Positions 45,477-58,521 of a stretch of DNA of 64,000 nucleotides are shown one piece after another; the stretch's first letter is position 1; each line of letters begins with the position of its first letter. The notes beneath the pieces are model-generated. The model was given only the letters and a program-made list of their open reading frames with translations, was not told the DNA's origin and searched no databases. A program made the position numbers and the translations under genes. The DNA comes from Trichosporon coremiiforme. Taxonomy: Eukaryota; Basidiomycota; Tremellomycetes; Trichosporonales; Trichosporonaceae. The stretch lies in contig BCJJ01000013.1 in assembly GCA_039545355.1 (NCBI GenBank), forward strand, positions 496,001-560,000. The letters are read 5' to 3'.

Positions 45477-46677
45477 GAGCTTCTAAAAGCCCAGTTGGCT
45501 GGTGGTGTAAGTCAACGAGGACAAGGGGATATAGACTACGGAGGGAGAAAAAAGGCAAGAAAGACGGATGGAGAATGAAGAAGAGGAGACAAAGAGTGTG
45601 GTGTAGGTGATGGTAGATGTACGAGTGGGTGGTGTGGAAGTGGAATGGGAGAGAGGAGAGGGATGGGAAGGGCGGTGAGTGTGTTTGTGTGGGCTGGAAG
45701 GGAGAGAGCAGAGCAAAGGGAGAGAGAGCGCTGGGAACAGACTGAAAGGACAAGAAGGCGATGCACCGGTTTGGGTTAGGGTAGCCCTGAGGGACAGAGG
45801 ATGAGGACGACAAGGCTTGGCCCTAATCCTCGCTCCACCCTCCCTACCCTGGCGCCTGGCATGCATTTGTCCATTTGCCCATTTGCTTCCGCGCGATTAT
45901 TAGACAGACGGCGTCATAGCCAAGCGAGCGCGACCATGAGCAACCACCGTTGTCCGCTATACCGCGGCCGATGTCCCCAAATCTGCTTCCCTCCCCACCC
46001 CCGCGCTGACCCCATACGACACAGCGCACAATGCCGCCGAGTGATATGACGCAGCCCATGCGCCCGCGTTCGTCTCAAAAGCGACAAGAGTCCAAACGGC
46101 CTGCGAGAATAGCCGGCGCGCTGACATGCTGCATCATGCTGCACACGCTGCACACCCTGCCATCGGCCCAATCTCTCCGATCGACAAGTCACCGATTGCG
46201 ACCAGTTGCCGGCACGTGGAGACTGCAAGCGAGGCAAGGCACTCGCATCCGTCCACCGCCGCAAACAACCACCTGCAACCAGAACCAGATGCACGCTTGC
46301 CACCAGGACGGACGAAACACGACGTAGCATAGACAACGCCGGAACAAGGATGGATGTGTCGATGCGAATACTCACTCGTAGGGTGGTGGCGGTCGCGGGC
46401 TTGTGACCGTGACTACAGCTGGTTGCCGTTGAGGGAAATTACCCGATGCAGGTGGTGGTAGTGCGGGGGCGGGAGCGGTGGTGGTCGGGTGGTGGAAAAG
46501 GTGGCGCGAGGCGGATGACAGCTGGTGTAAAGCTGTCCGGTATCTAGAGCTGACCGTAAGTACCGGAGTGGACGGGGGTAGCGGAGCTGGATGCTGGGTG
46601 AGTGTGATGTGGGAGAAGGAGAGCTGGGATGCTGGTGAGTGACTCGTTCTTATAAATGCAGCGATGGTGTGTCGCAT
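45477..46677 (-). promoter_or_regulatory. Probable long spliced leader and promoter of the Crz1-like gene
   Basis: Reading toward the Crz1-like start, there is a TATA box (46649-46656). Then comes a CT/CA-rich, start-poor leader-like stretch to a good donor (GTGAGTATTC, first base 46371), and later CT-rich DNA from about 45800 to the ATG. This fits a 5' UTR exon plus a large 5' UTR intron. The open frame through it is low-complexity and not conserved-looking. Confidence 0.45.
46649..46656 (-). promoter_or_regulatory. Candidate TATA box for the Crz1-like transcript
   Basis: TTTATAAG on the minus strand, about 1.17 kb before the Crz1-like start codon, followed by leader-like pyrimidine-rich sequence. 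Confidence 0.45.
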
Positions 46678-49600
46678 CCGCAGCAGCGCTCAGGTTGGTC
46701 CGCACGGCACGGCGGCACGGCGCGGGGACGGGGCCAAGGACGTGATGGCGATGTAGCGTCGGTGAGCCAGAGCCACTGTGCCCAATGTGCCAGCCTGTCT
46801 GACGACCGGTGCATGCGGGGGAGGGAGGCGCGGGGTGGCTCCGAAGCACATCGCATGGGGCACATGCATTCCTTCCTCCCTTCCCCCTCTGATGTTGGAC
46901 TCGCTGTGTGTCGCGCAATTTCCAAACGCGGTGATGGCAGTAGCCGAGAAGTCGATGAGTTAGCAGGGCATCGTGAGGCCTCGGAATCGTGTTGAATCCT
47001 GCATCCTGAGCCTGAGGGGGGAGCCTGACAGACGGTGGCGAGTTGATGAGGCGAGTGGGCACGAGCGGTACTGATCAAACTAGTGGGACACTAAGACACA
47101 CGGACCACGGCGAAGGGACGGCGGCGAAGGGAGTCCCCTCTTTTTGCCCCGGAGCCGCCGCCGTGACGGCTCGGCGGAGGGGCGCGCGGGGCACGAGGGT
47201 AAGGAGGATCGATTGGCTTCGCGGAAAGGGTCCGTTCAACGTGTGTCGCGGCGCAGATACCGGTGACTGCATGAGCATGACACCCTGTCGTAGCGTCTTA
47301 ACGCACTAGCACATGACTATATGACACATGCATAGGCACGGGGCGCTTCAAGTGCTTCAGCCTACCGCCGTGCCCTCGTCGTCGCCTGCCGCGCATTGCC
47401 TGCACTGACCGATGAGGGAGCTGAAACCGGGCGCCACCTATGCACGATGACGTATAGTGCTTGCGTTTGCACCACTGGCACCACCGCGATTCACGATTCA
47501 CGACACGTCTCCTTCTGTGCCTCCGTGCGCCCTGGGGTGATCCTAGATTGTGTCCCAGATTTGATCCGGGGTCCTCTCTGCTTGCACGTTGGACGAGAGC
47601 TAGGCGGTACACTGAGCTTCCCCGGCAGTTCACAGCGGTGCATGGCACCTACGGACAGCGGACGCCGAACCAGAGCATCAACAAGCGCGCCAGCCCATCC
47701 GGCAACACGCCAAAACGTTAAGAACGTGGCGCAACGTGCAAACAGCGCAAACTGCAAACGTAGACGCAAAACCTGTTAGCCTCAAGGCCTACTGGCCCTG
47801 TTGGCCCTGCTGCCAGATCCCATGGAGCGTTTTGGGTGATTACTTGCGATGTGATTCGTTCAAGACACACCGTCCCCCGCTACAAACGGCGCTAGCAAAA
47901 CCTAACCCAGACATGTGACGGGCCTGAATAGGGATAACCTGAAGAGTCCTGAGAGCCGGCACGCCAGTGGGCACCAACGGGCACCAGTGGCCGTCTGCAC
48001 TTCAAGATCAGAAACGAGCGCAAGCGAGTCGGAGCGACCCACGTTCCATTCCAGCCATTTTCCTGCATGCAGGACATGCAGGACATTAGAGCAGGACATT
48101 AGAAACGATGGCAGACTTGGTGCGTAACCTTTCCTGATGCTTATACGCAGAGTGTGAAGGGTGGATCCAGGAGCCACAGAGGGACGCCAATTAATCTAAT
48201 TCGTAGCCCAAGCTCAAACGAACGTACCCAGATCTAAATTGTGCGGCCAGCGGGCGTTTCCCCGAGCAGGCGAGGCAAGCAGCCGAGCACAGAGTGAGAC
48301 TGCCGTTTCTATCTTCAGCTCACGCTCCACCGATCCCACCATTGCAGGTGCCGAAACCCAGGATGCAGGACGCGATTGATCCCATTTCTGATCGTAGTGA
48401 ATTCTCTCGTGGGGTAAGACGTAATACATGGGCGGACTGGCGTTCCGACGTTCCGGGGCAGACTGGTAGCATGTGCAACCGCGCCGATCACAAGGAAGGG
48501 TAACGAAGGAAACGAAGAGACGTAGCCGGGGAAGCAACCGAGCGATCGTGAAGACATTCTGCGCGGGGGGCGCACTATCTCTGCTGCTGAGCGGCAATTG
48601 CCGCTGGTGCACTCAATCATTGTCTGCCGACACAGCTGAATCCACCTCAATCGCCTGCCGCTGCAGACGTCGAGTTGCACTACTGGAGCACTGAATGAGC
48701 TCAAAGCACGAAGCACGACGAACACGCCAGAAGCGGTGACCGGCCGCTGCGTTGGCGAAACTAAACATGGTCCGGTTTCTTATCGCGGCGCCGAACGTGA
48801 TAGGCCAATCGCCTCCGGACGGGTCTGGTGACATGCCGCCGCTCGATCGTGCGCGATGCACCCAGTGTGCTATCTTGGGAGCTCGTTTAAGATTGTGTGC
48901 ACTTGCGAGTGGATGGGAGGTGGCAGTGTATGGCTTTCAGATACTTTTGAGATCTAGCTCACGGTCGCCGCGTCGTCGTCGTCGCCTCACCGCTTGCTAT
49001 GTGGCGCAGCACCAGACGAGTGCCTCGTCTGCCTCACGACAAGAGTCACAGCACACGGCCGAACGTCCCCGTTTTCACATAGTGTGCACGTGTGACTGGC
49101 AACTGCATCAGGTGTCACGATGCATGCGTGTGGATGCGAGAGGGGACGAGGGGAAAGGAGGCGGGGGTCACCGCTTGCCGATTAGGAAAGAGGGGACGAT
49201 GTACGAGGGTGCCGCTTTACCTGCGACGCAACGTGGGGTCCGGAGTGACTAGTTTCGGTGCGGTCCCTGCACCGTCGTACTGCTAAGTACCGCTGTCAGG
49301 ACCACGGTGATACCAGCGGAGAGAGCGCGGAGCAACGATCGTATCGGATTCGAAGACACCGTGTCCCCGGGGCAGGCTTCAGGGCGAGCTTCCGGTGCCC
49401 TTTCCTTTACACTTTCCTTGTGTCTCCTTTCGCCGTGTTCTCGGAGGGCGGTTGGACCAAAAATAAAAATGAAAAAGAGGCTATGACGTATCCATACTCC
49501 GCCTAATCTGCCGATACAGACACGATCTCACCGATCCACCGACAGCGAGACTGACACTGCGCGCCAGCGCGGGCGTTCGGTGGCGAGAAGGCTGTTACGC

Positions 49601-51251
49601 TGCACGCCACCGAGTCATGACTCCTGCGACACGATGACGGACCAACGAGAGCCCATGCAGCAGAACGTTTCGCACAGATCGTGGGGATGACCCCGTGGCT
49701 GCTCCTCGCGATCTCGCTTGGATCTGGGGGCAGGCAGGACATGTCAGACACACGGCGACTGCCCTTCCCTTTACGCCCCTCGCGAGTGTTTTTGCAACGG
49801 TGAAAGGCCTCAGAATGCAAAACAGTCCGCCATCACTGCCCTGCAGCCCTATGTGCAACCCTGCACTTGCACTCGCACACGATGCAGCACTACGGTAACT
49901 GAGTCAGGCGACAGTGCACGACGAGGTGACACATGTGCACGCTGGTCGCATCGTGTGCGCTTACTCCCAGCTAGACTCCCAGCGAGCTAGCTAGGCGGCA
50001 AAAGCATTAGCTTATCTGACCACCCCCTCCCCTCGGTCCTCGGTATTACACGGCACTCTTGATCTCTTAATCCGCGGTCGTCTCCTGACCATCCGCAGGC
50101 GCGCAGGCCCACGCGCCGTCCTAAACTTGGGTGCCTAGCGGCAAATCTCTAAATCTACTGGACGATCACGCCTTAACGGGCACAGACCATGCACCATGGC
50201 ACGTACTAAGACAACCTAGCGATGGTGGCCGGGTATGTCTGCCCGCTCGAGCTCGATCACATGCACTAACGTCTGACACACGACTGAGACACACGGGTGA
50301 GCTTCCACACACGCTCTCCACCTCGGTGTGCGCGTGCGCGCGTGTACGTGTCGTTTGCGATAGCACACGAGTAGAGCGAGTAGCTTGGCGGGTAAAGCGA
50401 GATAGCCTCTCCACTCCTTCTGGTAGCTCTCATACGTAGTAGCTGACTCGACGTCTATGGTGCTGTTAGCGACGGGGACTTGGGATCGAGCGTTCGAGTA
50501 ACGGGGAGCCACTTGATGCCCATGACCCCAGAACATTGCCGGTTTCTGATACCGACGCGCGTGCTACCAGCGATGTGACGGCGCCGGGGATGCCGGCTTG
50601 ATCTTCTGCGGCATCTGCTGAACATCGTACACCGCGAACTCCGAGGAGCAGTGAGGACCCCGGGCGCACTGCGCAGCACATAATAGAGATAAGGGGGGAG
50701 AACGCAAACCAATGGACATAGCGGGGGCGGGGGCACAACGTGATGGACGTAGCGATAGCGGGGGCGCAACGCAGTGAGGAATGCACCGCGCTCACCGAGG
50801 CACTTATTGTCATGGCTCGCCTGCAGCAAAGATGCGCTGATCCACTGACTCGGCAGACAGAGGTTCTGCGGACTGCGTCGGTTGAGGCATTTCTCGCTGT
50901 CTTAGCAACCGCCGTCGTTACCGGATACCAGATCTACTGTACTGTCAATGGCTGCAGCGGACTGACAATCACTGTTCATCCACCGCAGCGCCATTTGCCG
51001 TTGCAGCGTCGATCACGACCTCAGCGTCATTCGCCGATAGTTCATTGTCATTTCGAATGGTGGTGCATGCATGGTATATGCTTACAGACATACAGAAGGG
51101 GTGTTTATGTTTTAGTCCCGCTGGAGAGCAGGATTATTGGAAGAGATGCGAGATATGTTTTTGTCTCCGGCCGAAGCCTGGCCGGAAAAGCCCCAGAGAA
51201 CAAAATGATGGAATGGTAATGGGAGGGTTGGAAATGCTGGAATGGATGTGT
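46678..51251. other. Gene-poor 4.6 kb stretch, the longest in the window
   Basis: Many open frames of 60-170 codons on both strands, none with a family motif or a convincing exon chain. Short local duplications occur: GCAGGACATT-type units near 48067-48100 and a ~31-bp tandem duplication at 50712-50773. No tRNA, inverted terminal repeats or transposase was seen. The right end is the 3' flank of RPO41. Confidence 0.5.
50712..50773 (+). repeat. Imperfect ~31-bp tandem duplication
   Basis: Two adjacent copies, each beginning ATGGAC and containing TAGCGGGGGCG and CACAACG/GCAACG, differing at several positions. Non-coding context. Confidence 0.75.
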
Positions 51252-54200
51252 CTACGAGAAGAAGTACTTGCTCTGCCTGATTTTCTGGACGTCAAACTCG
51301 CCGCGCGGCGGCGTCGGCGGGATGCAGTCGAGGAAGCGGACGAACTCGCGGCCGTTGATCTTGATCGTCGGCACGCCATCGACCTCGGACGCGTTCACGC
51401 CCTCCTCGCCTGGCTTGAGGTCCTCCTCCTCCTCTTCCTCGAGGGCGGCCTCGGGGTCGGCATCGTTGTGGGGACTGTCGCGTTTGAGCTCGGCGAGCGC
51501 CTCGGCGCGCTCGGCCGCCTTCTTCGACAGCTCCTTGGCGCGGTTCAGAGGAATGTAGTGGTCCTTGTACCGGTCGATGAACTCCTCGCGCAGCTTGCCG
51601 ATGATGTCGTTCGAGTGCAGGTGGATGAAAGAGTCGCGGATCACCTCGCTCATCGGCTCGACCGTCGCCGCGTGCGTCCAGTATGAGTCGTGCACGGACG
51701 CGAACGTGATGTTGGCCTGGTTGCACGCGACGGCCGTCAGGAGCATGTGCGTCGCGTCGAGCGAGTGCACAAAGTTGGGCGGGAACGCTGTCGCCTGCTT
51801 CTGCGGCGACACCTCGGTCGGCGCGTTCGGGTCGCTGATGAAGACGGTCTGCATCGACGTCATGACCTGCTTCTTGACCGGCTTGCGGTACGGCTGCACA
51901 ACGGGCAGGCCGAGCGGCGACGTCCACACGACACTCGTCATGAGCTCCTTGGCAATGCGCGACTTGACCGCCTTCTTCGGTCCCGGGCGCGAGCGGGGGG
52001 TTTTAGTCTCGTTCGCAGTCGCGTCCTCGAGACGGTCGGCGGGGATCGCACGCGACACGAGACGCGCAGTGTTCGTCAGCCAGTCCTGGATCGCACGCGC
52101 ACCGAAGAAGAGTGAACCAATCGAGTTCAGCACCTTCTTCGCAATGTACGCCGAGGTGAGCCACACGTCATCAGAAGACATGTCGCCACGTGCACGCAGC
52201 TGCTTCGCGATCTGGTCACGAGCGCCGACGAAGGTGACTCCGTACACCGTCGTCATGACAGTCTGCTTGACGACCTTACGACCGAGAGGGTTCTTGATCA
52301 GGAGAGCGGTCGGAACGCCCTTCTTCTGGTCCGCCTCGATCGACTCGTTGACGAGCGCAAGCACGGTCGAGTAGATGTCCGCCGGGCGGTCACCCTGCTC
52401 GAGGTTCACGGCCTTGGCACCGCGGACGTCACCTCCGAGCGCAGCGTAGTGCTGCATACCGTTACAGGTTCCGTCCTGGTGCACGGGAAGGGACGACTCG
52501 AACTTGGTCGGGTCGCCCGAGCGGAGGGCACCAGCAAGCTCGAAGCACGCGGCGAGACACTGCCACGGGTCCTCGGCTCCGAGCCACCAGCGCTTGCCGC
52601 CGAGCGGGTTGTCGGCACTGTCGAAAATGTCCTCGACGTGGTCCTTGGAGAACTGAACACGCTCGTCGAAGCTCGCCTTGTCGAAACCGTACAGATTCGC
52701 CAGGTGGATCTGGAGCCAGCGGAGACCGTTCTCGCCGAGCGGCTTCTTGATACCAAAAGTCAGAAGACCACGGCAGAGGTCGTCACCGACGGGGCTGAGA
52801 TGGGGAGGGATGGGGTAGGCACGGCCACGGAAGTCGAGGTTGTGGGGGATGTAGAAGACGTCGTTGATGTACGAGCGGGCGATTTCGAGGTTGTAGTTGT
52901 ACTTGCAGCGCTCGGCGTGGTTTTTGCGCTGCTCCAGTGACAGGTGCTTCATGGCCTGGACGTACTCGAAACGCTTGGTCGGGTCGTTCGGATCTTCGGG
53001 CTTCTCGGGGATAGTAAACTCGCACTTCTCAGCGGTGGCGGGAATGTCGGCAATGGCGTCCCCATCGTTCCACGCCTTGAGGACAACTTCGAAGACGTTG
53101 CGGTTGATGCGCCAGGGGGTCGAAGAGAGCACGTCGAGACCGTGGAACACGGGCTCGAGGTGGCCGCTCTTGCTAGCCGCCTCGAGGTAGTTCTTCTGCT
53201 CAACCGAGTCCTTGAAGCGCATCATCGTCGTCGGGATCGTGAGGTAGGGGCCCTGGTTCCAAGCCTTCCAGGGGTTGGGAGGAACAAGCATGGGGAGGTG
53301 CTTAGGGGAGATGACCTGTCGGACACTGTCGTTCGCGAGACGCTTCGCGACGACCGGGTTGGCCTTGATGACACCAAGCTTCCTGCCGCGAACGTACTCG
53401 AAAGAGTGGGCGAAGGCGGGCTGCTTCTCGGTGACCTGCTCACCGGTCAGAGGGTCGGTACCGTGGCGAACAACACGGGCAGTCTTGATGACAGCCTCGA
53501 CGAGGTGGGTACCGATGCTCATCTGCACCATTCCACTCCAAGGAGGGGTCCAAACTGCACGGAGGTCGGACTCAGGGCCAGCTTTCAGAGAGTGGGCAGC
53601 GTCACCGCTGGTCGACTCCTTGGCCTCCTTCTCGCGTTCGCGACCGATCTCCTTCCAGGTGCTCTCGACGTTCAAACGCGACGGCTTCTGGGTCTTGGGA
53701 TCGATGACCTTCTGCCAGAGCCTCGACTTTTCTCCGGCAATCGAGCGAATCATGTCGGCGCGGTACTCGGCCTCGATCGCGCGACCAACACCCATGACAC
53801 CACGGAGCAGCTTCATTCCGTCGTTGACTCCACCGCTTCCAATCATGCGCATAAGCTCAAGAATCGTGATCAGGGCGAGGCGTTTCGGGGGAAGAGTGGA
53901 AAGGTAGAGGAGCTTCTGGTCGTCCTTCATGCCGCTCTGCGGTCCCCACCGGGTCGCCCTCGAGTCGAGCTGCTCGGGCTTGGCAGCGTCGAGGTGCTTG
54001 CGCATCGAGTCGATGTCCTGCTCCAGGTACTCCGTCAAGGCGAGGTACCACTCGTGCATCCACGCCTGCAGCACGCCGCTCTGCATGCGCATCGCACCGG
54101 TGACCTCCTTGAGGTTGGCCTCCTCCATCTTGCGGGCGGACTCCTGGATCTCCTTCTCGGCCGCGTCGTAAGAAGCCCTCTCGAGAGCCATCTGACGAGC

Positions 54201-55258
54201 ATACGTCGACGCCGCGTTCTGCAAAGGGGCAAGGTTGCCACGCAAGTTCTGGATGGCGAAACGAGCCTGGCCCTCGATGGCGGCCATCTCCTCCGGAGTG
54301 CGCTTCTTGACCTTGCCGGTGGACTCGAGAACGGGGCTGACCTCGGGGAAGACCTCTCGCTCGAGAACTTCCCGCTTGTCAGACTCCTCTCTCCGCAAAA
54401 CCTGGACAGTCTCCTTCAAGTCGCCACGGCCGTTCTGCTCGGCATACGTCTCCACCGCGGCGAAAGCCTTGTCGAGCTCGTCGCGCTGCATTCCCTGAGT
54501 GAGAGTCTCGAGACCGAGAGTCTCGATATAAGGAGCGAGGTTGGCAAGGGGAGCACCGGCACTGCAAAAGTTAGCACTAGACGGCCCCGGTGTGGCAAAA
54601 AGAAAATAGCTACTCACCTAACAGCTCCGGCAAACCACGCGCGGTAGATAAGGATACCGTCGTCTTCGGTGCAAGGCGAGCCGACAGCGTGGTCATGAAG
54701 CTTCTCCCACTCCCAAACCAGCTGCGATACCCGTCCGCGCCAGAGAGCGGCGAGATCCTTCTGTCCTGGGCGCGGCGCCTTCTCCTTGCCGAGCTTGGCG
54801 ATGCCACGGATGACATTGGCCCAGACAGCGGCCTCGGGGTAGTTGGCCCTGCCAGCCTTGGAGTCGTCCAGAAGCTGGGCGAAAATCTGGTAGGCTCGTG
54901 GGACAAACTCTGGTCGACTGGAGCAGATGGACAGCATCGCAATGGTGTCCACGGCCGATGTCGGCTTGTACAGGTGTGACTGCAGCGAGCCAGAGGGAGG
55001 AAGGACGTCCGCGGGAAGAGGGGTGGGGAGGATCAGGTTGTTGTTGCGGAAGGTCGGGCCGAGATTGTAGCGGTGCGGCTCGGGCTCCTGTCGCCGCCCG
55101 ACCATGATCGACGGCTCATAATCGGGCTGCGACTCCTGCACGGCGAGGGCAGGCTTCTGGGCGGGAGAGGTAGGGACGGTGTAAGCACGCGAGAGCAGAG
55201 CGCGCTGCACGGAGGGGTGGGGGGCGCGGCGGATAGTCGCCTTGACAGAGCGCAACAT
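51252..55258 (-). CDS. RPO41: Mitochondrial DNA-directed RNA polymerase (T7-like)
   Basis: Single-subunit polymerase that transcribes the mitochondrial genome and primes its replication. Minus-strand exons 55258-54618 and 54561-51252 with a 56-nt intron; 1316 residues. The N-terminus (MLRSVKATIRRAPHPSVQRA) is an Arg-rich, acid-free mitochondrial presequence. The catalytic core is complete: NLDFRGRAYPIPPHLSP, VHQDGTCNGMQHYAALGG with metal-binding Asp910, the KQTVMTTVYGVTFVGAR finger helix, and SVHDSYWTHA with Asp1172. The PNFVHSLDATHM segment precedes it. A Lys/Arg-rich insert (about NETKTPRSRPGPKK) and an acidic Glu-rich loop near the C-terminus (EEEEEE-like) are local additions. The protein ends in Phe-Phe-Ser, close to the Phe-rich terminus of the family. 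The start is shared with an intergenic region facing GID5. Confidence 0.97.
52465..52517 (-). repeat. Source segment of the 53-bp duplicated sequence
   Basis: Part of the RPO41 coding sequence that is repeated exactly at 42977-43029 in the opposite genomic orientation. Here it is embedded in an intact catalytic motif, so this copy is the functional original. Confidence 0.92.
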
Positions 55259-55966
55259 GATGAGTCTTGATTTTGATTTCTGTCGGGTCGTGTGAGAAAG
55301 ATGGGGGGGCCTGGGAAGGCGAGTGAGCCCCTTCTGGGGGATTGGGCGCGTCTGTGTGCGCCCCTTTTAGGTGAGACAGAGAATGAGAAAGCCTCGGGGA
55401 GAGGGTGTAGAGGCCGTGTGTGGTCTCGTCGATTCTAGGTCGGGGACGATGGAAGGTGAAGATGGTAGGAGGAAATCGATCAAGCCGAGGACCACCGGAA
55501 CGCTCAGGTGGTTCTCAAAAATCCATACCGGGTGAACATGCACGTGACGGCGGTCGCAATTTGCCACCGCAGGGCGCACACGCTGGTTATTGGAGTAATG
55601 CGAGGGATAAGGCTGCCGGGTGCGATAGGGCTAATCGGATGACGTAGGGGTTAAGGAGGCGATTAGCAACGGAAGCAGACGTCTAATCACCCGGATGCAG
55701 TATCGGTCAGCTGCGGTGGAGAGGGAGCGCTGAGCGTGCTGACTGGGTGAGCGATGGGAGAACATGAGCGCGCGTGCTCTATGACGCCAAGCACCACCCA
55801 CACCCACACCCACACTACCCCGCTTACCCATTCCATTACGGCCGACTGAGACCCTCTCCAGGCATCCACCTTACTTGGACGACACCCGATATCATCACCT
55901 CCTTCCTCCACCTTCAGAGACCAGAGAAACACGTACACCACACACCACGCACACCACGCGCGCGAC
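55259..55966. promoter_or_regulatory. Divergent promoter region RPO41/GID5
   Basis: About 710 bp between two divergent start codons. A short CCCACA-type repeat (about 55796-55815) and CT/CA-rich sequence precede the GID5 start. No TATA box seen. Confidence 0.5.
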
Positions 55967-58426
55967 ATGACCACTGCCACTGCGTCCAGCGTCGCCGCTG
56001 TGACCATTCCCTCGGGGTCCCCGGACGAGCAGCTGCGTACGCTCAAGGAGCTCAAGAACGCCGTCATCGGCAACACCTGGAAGAAGGTCGAGTACGCGAG
56101 CGACGATGAGCTGCTGCACTAGTGAGTCGCTTCCTGGATGCATGCAGTTAACTCGTCTCAGCCTGTTATCTCAGCTCGTCGTGCCGGAGACGGAGCAGCA
56201 GGCGAGCATCGTCGTCGAGACAGCAGTCATCCTCGGCGCCCTCGGGAGCGCGGGGGCGCTGACGCTGCGCCCGCTGCTGGCCGAAGGGGTGCCGGGGGCG
56301 CTGCTGGCGCTGGTCCGTTGGCTGCCGGGGCATGCTGCTGCGCCGCGGCTTCTGCCCGCCTTGCTCCGGGCACTGCGCAACGTGCTCGGCTCGACGGCCG
56401 AGGTGCTGTGGGGCCACATGTGGGGCGTCGGCGCCGAGCAAAAGGTGGTCGGCACGGGGCTCGTGGGCGACGACGTGCTCCGCCCCGCGCGCGTGCGGAG
56501 CAAAGCCAAGGCGGCGCAGTGGCGGAGCGACGCTGCGAACGCGCTCGTTCTCGTGTTCGAGGACGCGAACCGCCAGGCCCTCCTGAGCCTCATTACACTG
56601 TGCCCCGACCCCCCAGTCGTGCTGCCGCTGTATCAGCTCCTGGCGCGCGTGATCGCGCTCCCGTCCCACCGCGAGCTGCTCGGCATCGAGAGCGGCGGCA
56701 GCGGGTGCCCCTTCCTCCTCGAGCACCTGCTCGGGACAATCACCGAGTGGCACGACCACAGGACAAACCCGAAGCTGCTCGAGGCGGCACTCGAGCTCGT
56801 CGCTGCGCTCGTGAAGGGCCAGCCAGTCATTGCTCGGCATATCCGGAGCTACAACGCGCCCGACGACGACGGGGGCGACAGCGAGAGCGGCGCGGGCGCG
56901 CCCGAGGTCATCAGTGTGCTCACGCAGCTGATGGAGACGGGGACGAGCAGCGTGCGCATTGCGGTGGCGTCATGCCTCACGAACATCATCAAGGCCGACA
57001 AGGGCGGGCACATGCGCGACCGCGTCAGCGACCGGCTCACGAACCGCAACCTGCTCGATGTCATCGTCAAGCTCATGCGCACTGAGGAGATCGAGGAGCG
57101 GGTGAAATTATGTTTCGTGCTGGGTGAGTTTGCCCGGGCTTCTTGAACTGACAAACAGCGGCGCTCGTATCGGACGACGAGAGGCTGCAGAAAGAAGCGG
57201 CCGACCAGGGATGCGCGTCGCTGCTGATCTCGGCCCTGGTCGAGGTGGACGGGGACGAGACACGGGGCGACATGGGCCACGACGCCGCGTCACGGATGCG
57301 CGAGGGCGCACTTCTGGCCCTCGCAGCCTTGGCGTTCCAGTACGAGCCGACGCGGAGTCTGATCGCGGACGCGTCGCCGCCCGTGCTTCCGCTCGTGTGC
57401 AGTGCGCTCTCACACCCGAGCTACGGCGTACGCGCGGCGGCGTGCCAGCTTGCGCGTGCGCTGAGCCGCACGATCGCAATCCTGAAGACGTCTCTCGTCG
57501 ACTCGGGCGTCGGCGAGGAGGTGGTGGAGACGCTGCGGCGCGAGGTCGCCCGGCGGGCAGACGAGGGCGGCGAGCTTCCCGCCGAATTCGATGTGACGGC
57601 GGAAGAGGAACTAGGCGACCGCGCATGGACCGTCGAGGTCGCGGCGACAGCTACGATCTGCAACCTCGTAACGGACTTCAGCCCGCTGCGCGCCAAGCTC
57701 GTCATGTCTGGGGGCGTCGAGTTGCTCGTCTCCCTGACGTCGAGCAGCTATGAGCCGCTGGCTCTGAACGCGCTCTGGGCGCTGAAGAATCTGACGTACC
57801 ACGCTAGCGAGACTCTGAAAGCCGACGTCGTGCATGCTCTCTCATGGCGGAGACTTACCGAGTTGATATCCCCACACACGCCCCCGCAGTTGAGGACGCA
57901 AGCCCTGCATTTGCTCCAGAACGTGGTCGACCAGGCGAGCAAGGCCGAGCTGAGCCGGACACTGGACGCGCTCGGTTCGGGCATCAGCGATGCCCTCGAT
58001 GACGACGCCTTCGACGACGATGAGATGCTCGAGGCGCCGAGCGGGATGGACTCGATCGTGTCTGCACTCTGGGCCGACGACCTCGAACTGAGGAAGCCGG
58101 CACTCTACATCCTCTCGAACCTTGCGCTCGGCAACGAGCGTGTCCGCGGCGTGCTCCTCGGCCGTGTTGAGGTGCTCGAGGGCATCTCCGACGCTCTGGG
58201 GAGCAAGGTCGACGCGCTCCGCGTTCCCGCCCTGCGCACGCTGAGACATCTCCTCGAGTCGAACAGCACCAGCAGACGACCCCGCCCCGCCGTCGTCGAG
58301 GCTATCAAGCCGTACCAGTACAAAGAGAGGCTGAAAGATATCTGGGAGAACTCGCCGAATCTCTCCGTCAAGAGCCTCAGCCAGAACCTCATCGAGATCC
58401 TCGACCGCGCAAAGGACCGCACATAG
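55967..58426 (+). CDS. GID5: Armadillo-repeat subunit of the GID/CTLH E3 ligase (Gid5/Vid28/ARMC8)
   Basis: Scaffold subunit that holds the substrate receptor in the GID ubiquitin ligase, which degrades gluconeogenic enzymes in yeast. Exons 55967-56121, 56162-57123 and 57159-58426; 794 residues; both introns are under 45 nt with GTGAGT donors. ARMC8-like features: LRTLKELKNAVIGNTWKK at the start, repeated ARM helices throughout (ILGALGSAGALTLRPLL, EERVKLCFVLAALVSDDERL). The best-conserved C-terminal block is MSGGVELLVSLTSSS followed by NALWALKNLTYHASETLKAD, as in human ARMC8. An acidic Asp/Glu loop (AFDDDEMLEAPSG) lies near residue 660. The 3' end faces SLX4, only 95 bp away. Family level is firm; the name follows from the KNAVIGN and WALKNL blocks. 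Confidence 0.88.
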
Positions 58427-58521
58427 TAGTTGTATCTTATGTATGCATGTATATGTGGTGTATGGTACAACAGAGTGATGTAAACATATGACTGTGGATG
58501 TGGCTGTAGGTGTTGTTGGGT

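Noticed and set aside
46372..46677. 101-codon minus-strand frame before the Crz1-like gene
   Set aside because: Low-complexity Pro/Thr/Ser sequence behind a TATA box; better explained as a 5' leader exon than as a protein.
46678..51251. Transposon or viral insertion filling the gap
   Set aside because: No transposase, integrase or polymerase motif, no terminal inverted or long direct repeats could be seen by eye.
52944..54647. 567-codon plus-strand frame over RPO41
   Set aside because: Shadow of a highly conserved polymerase on the other strand; no motif.
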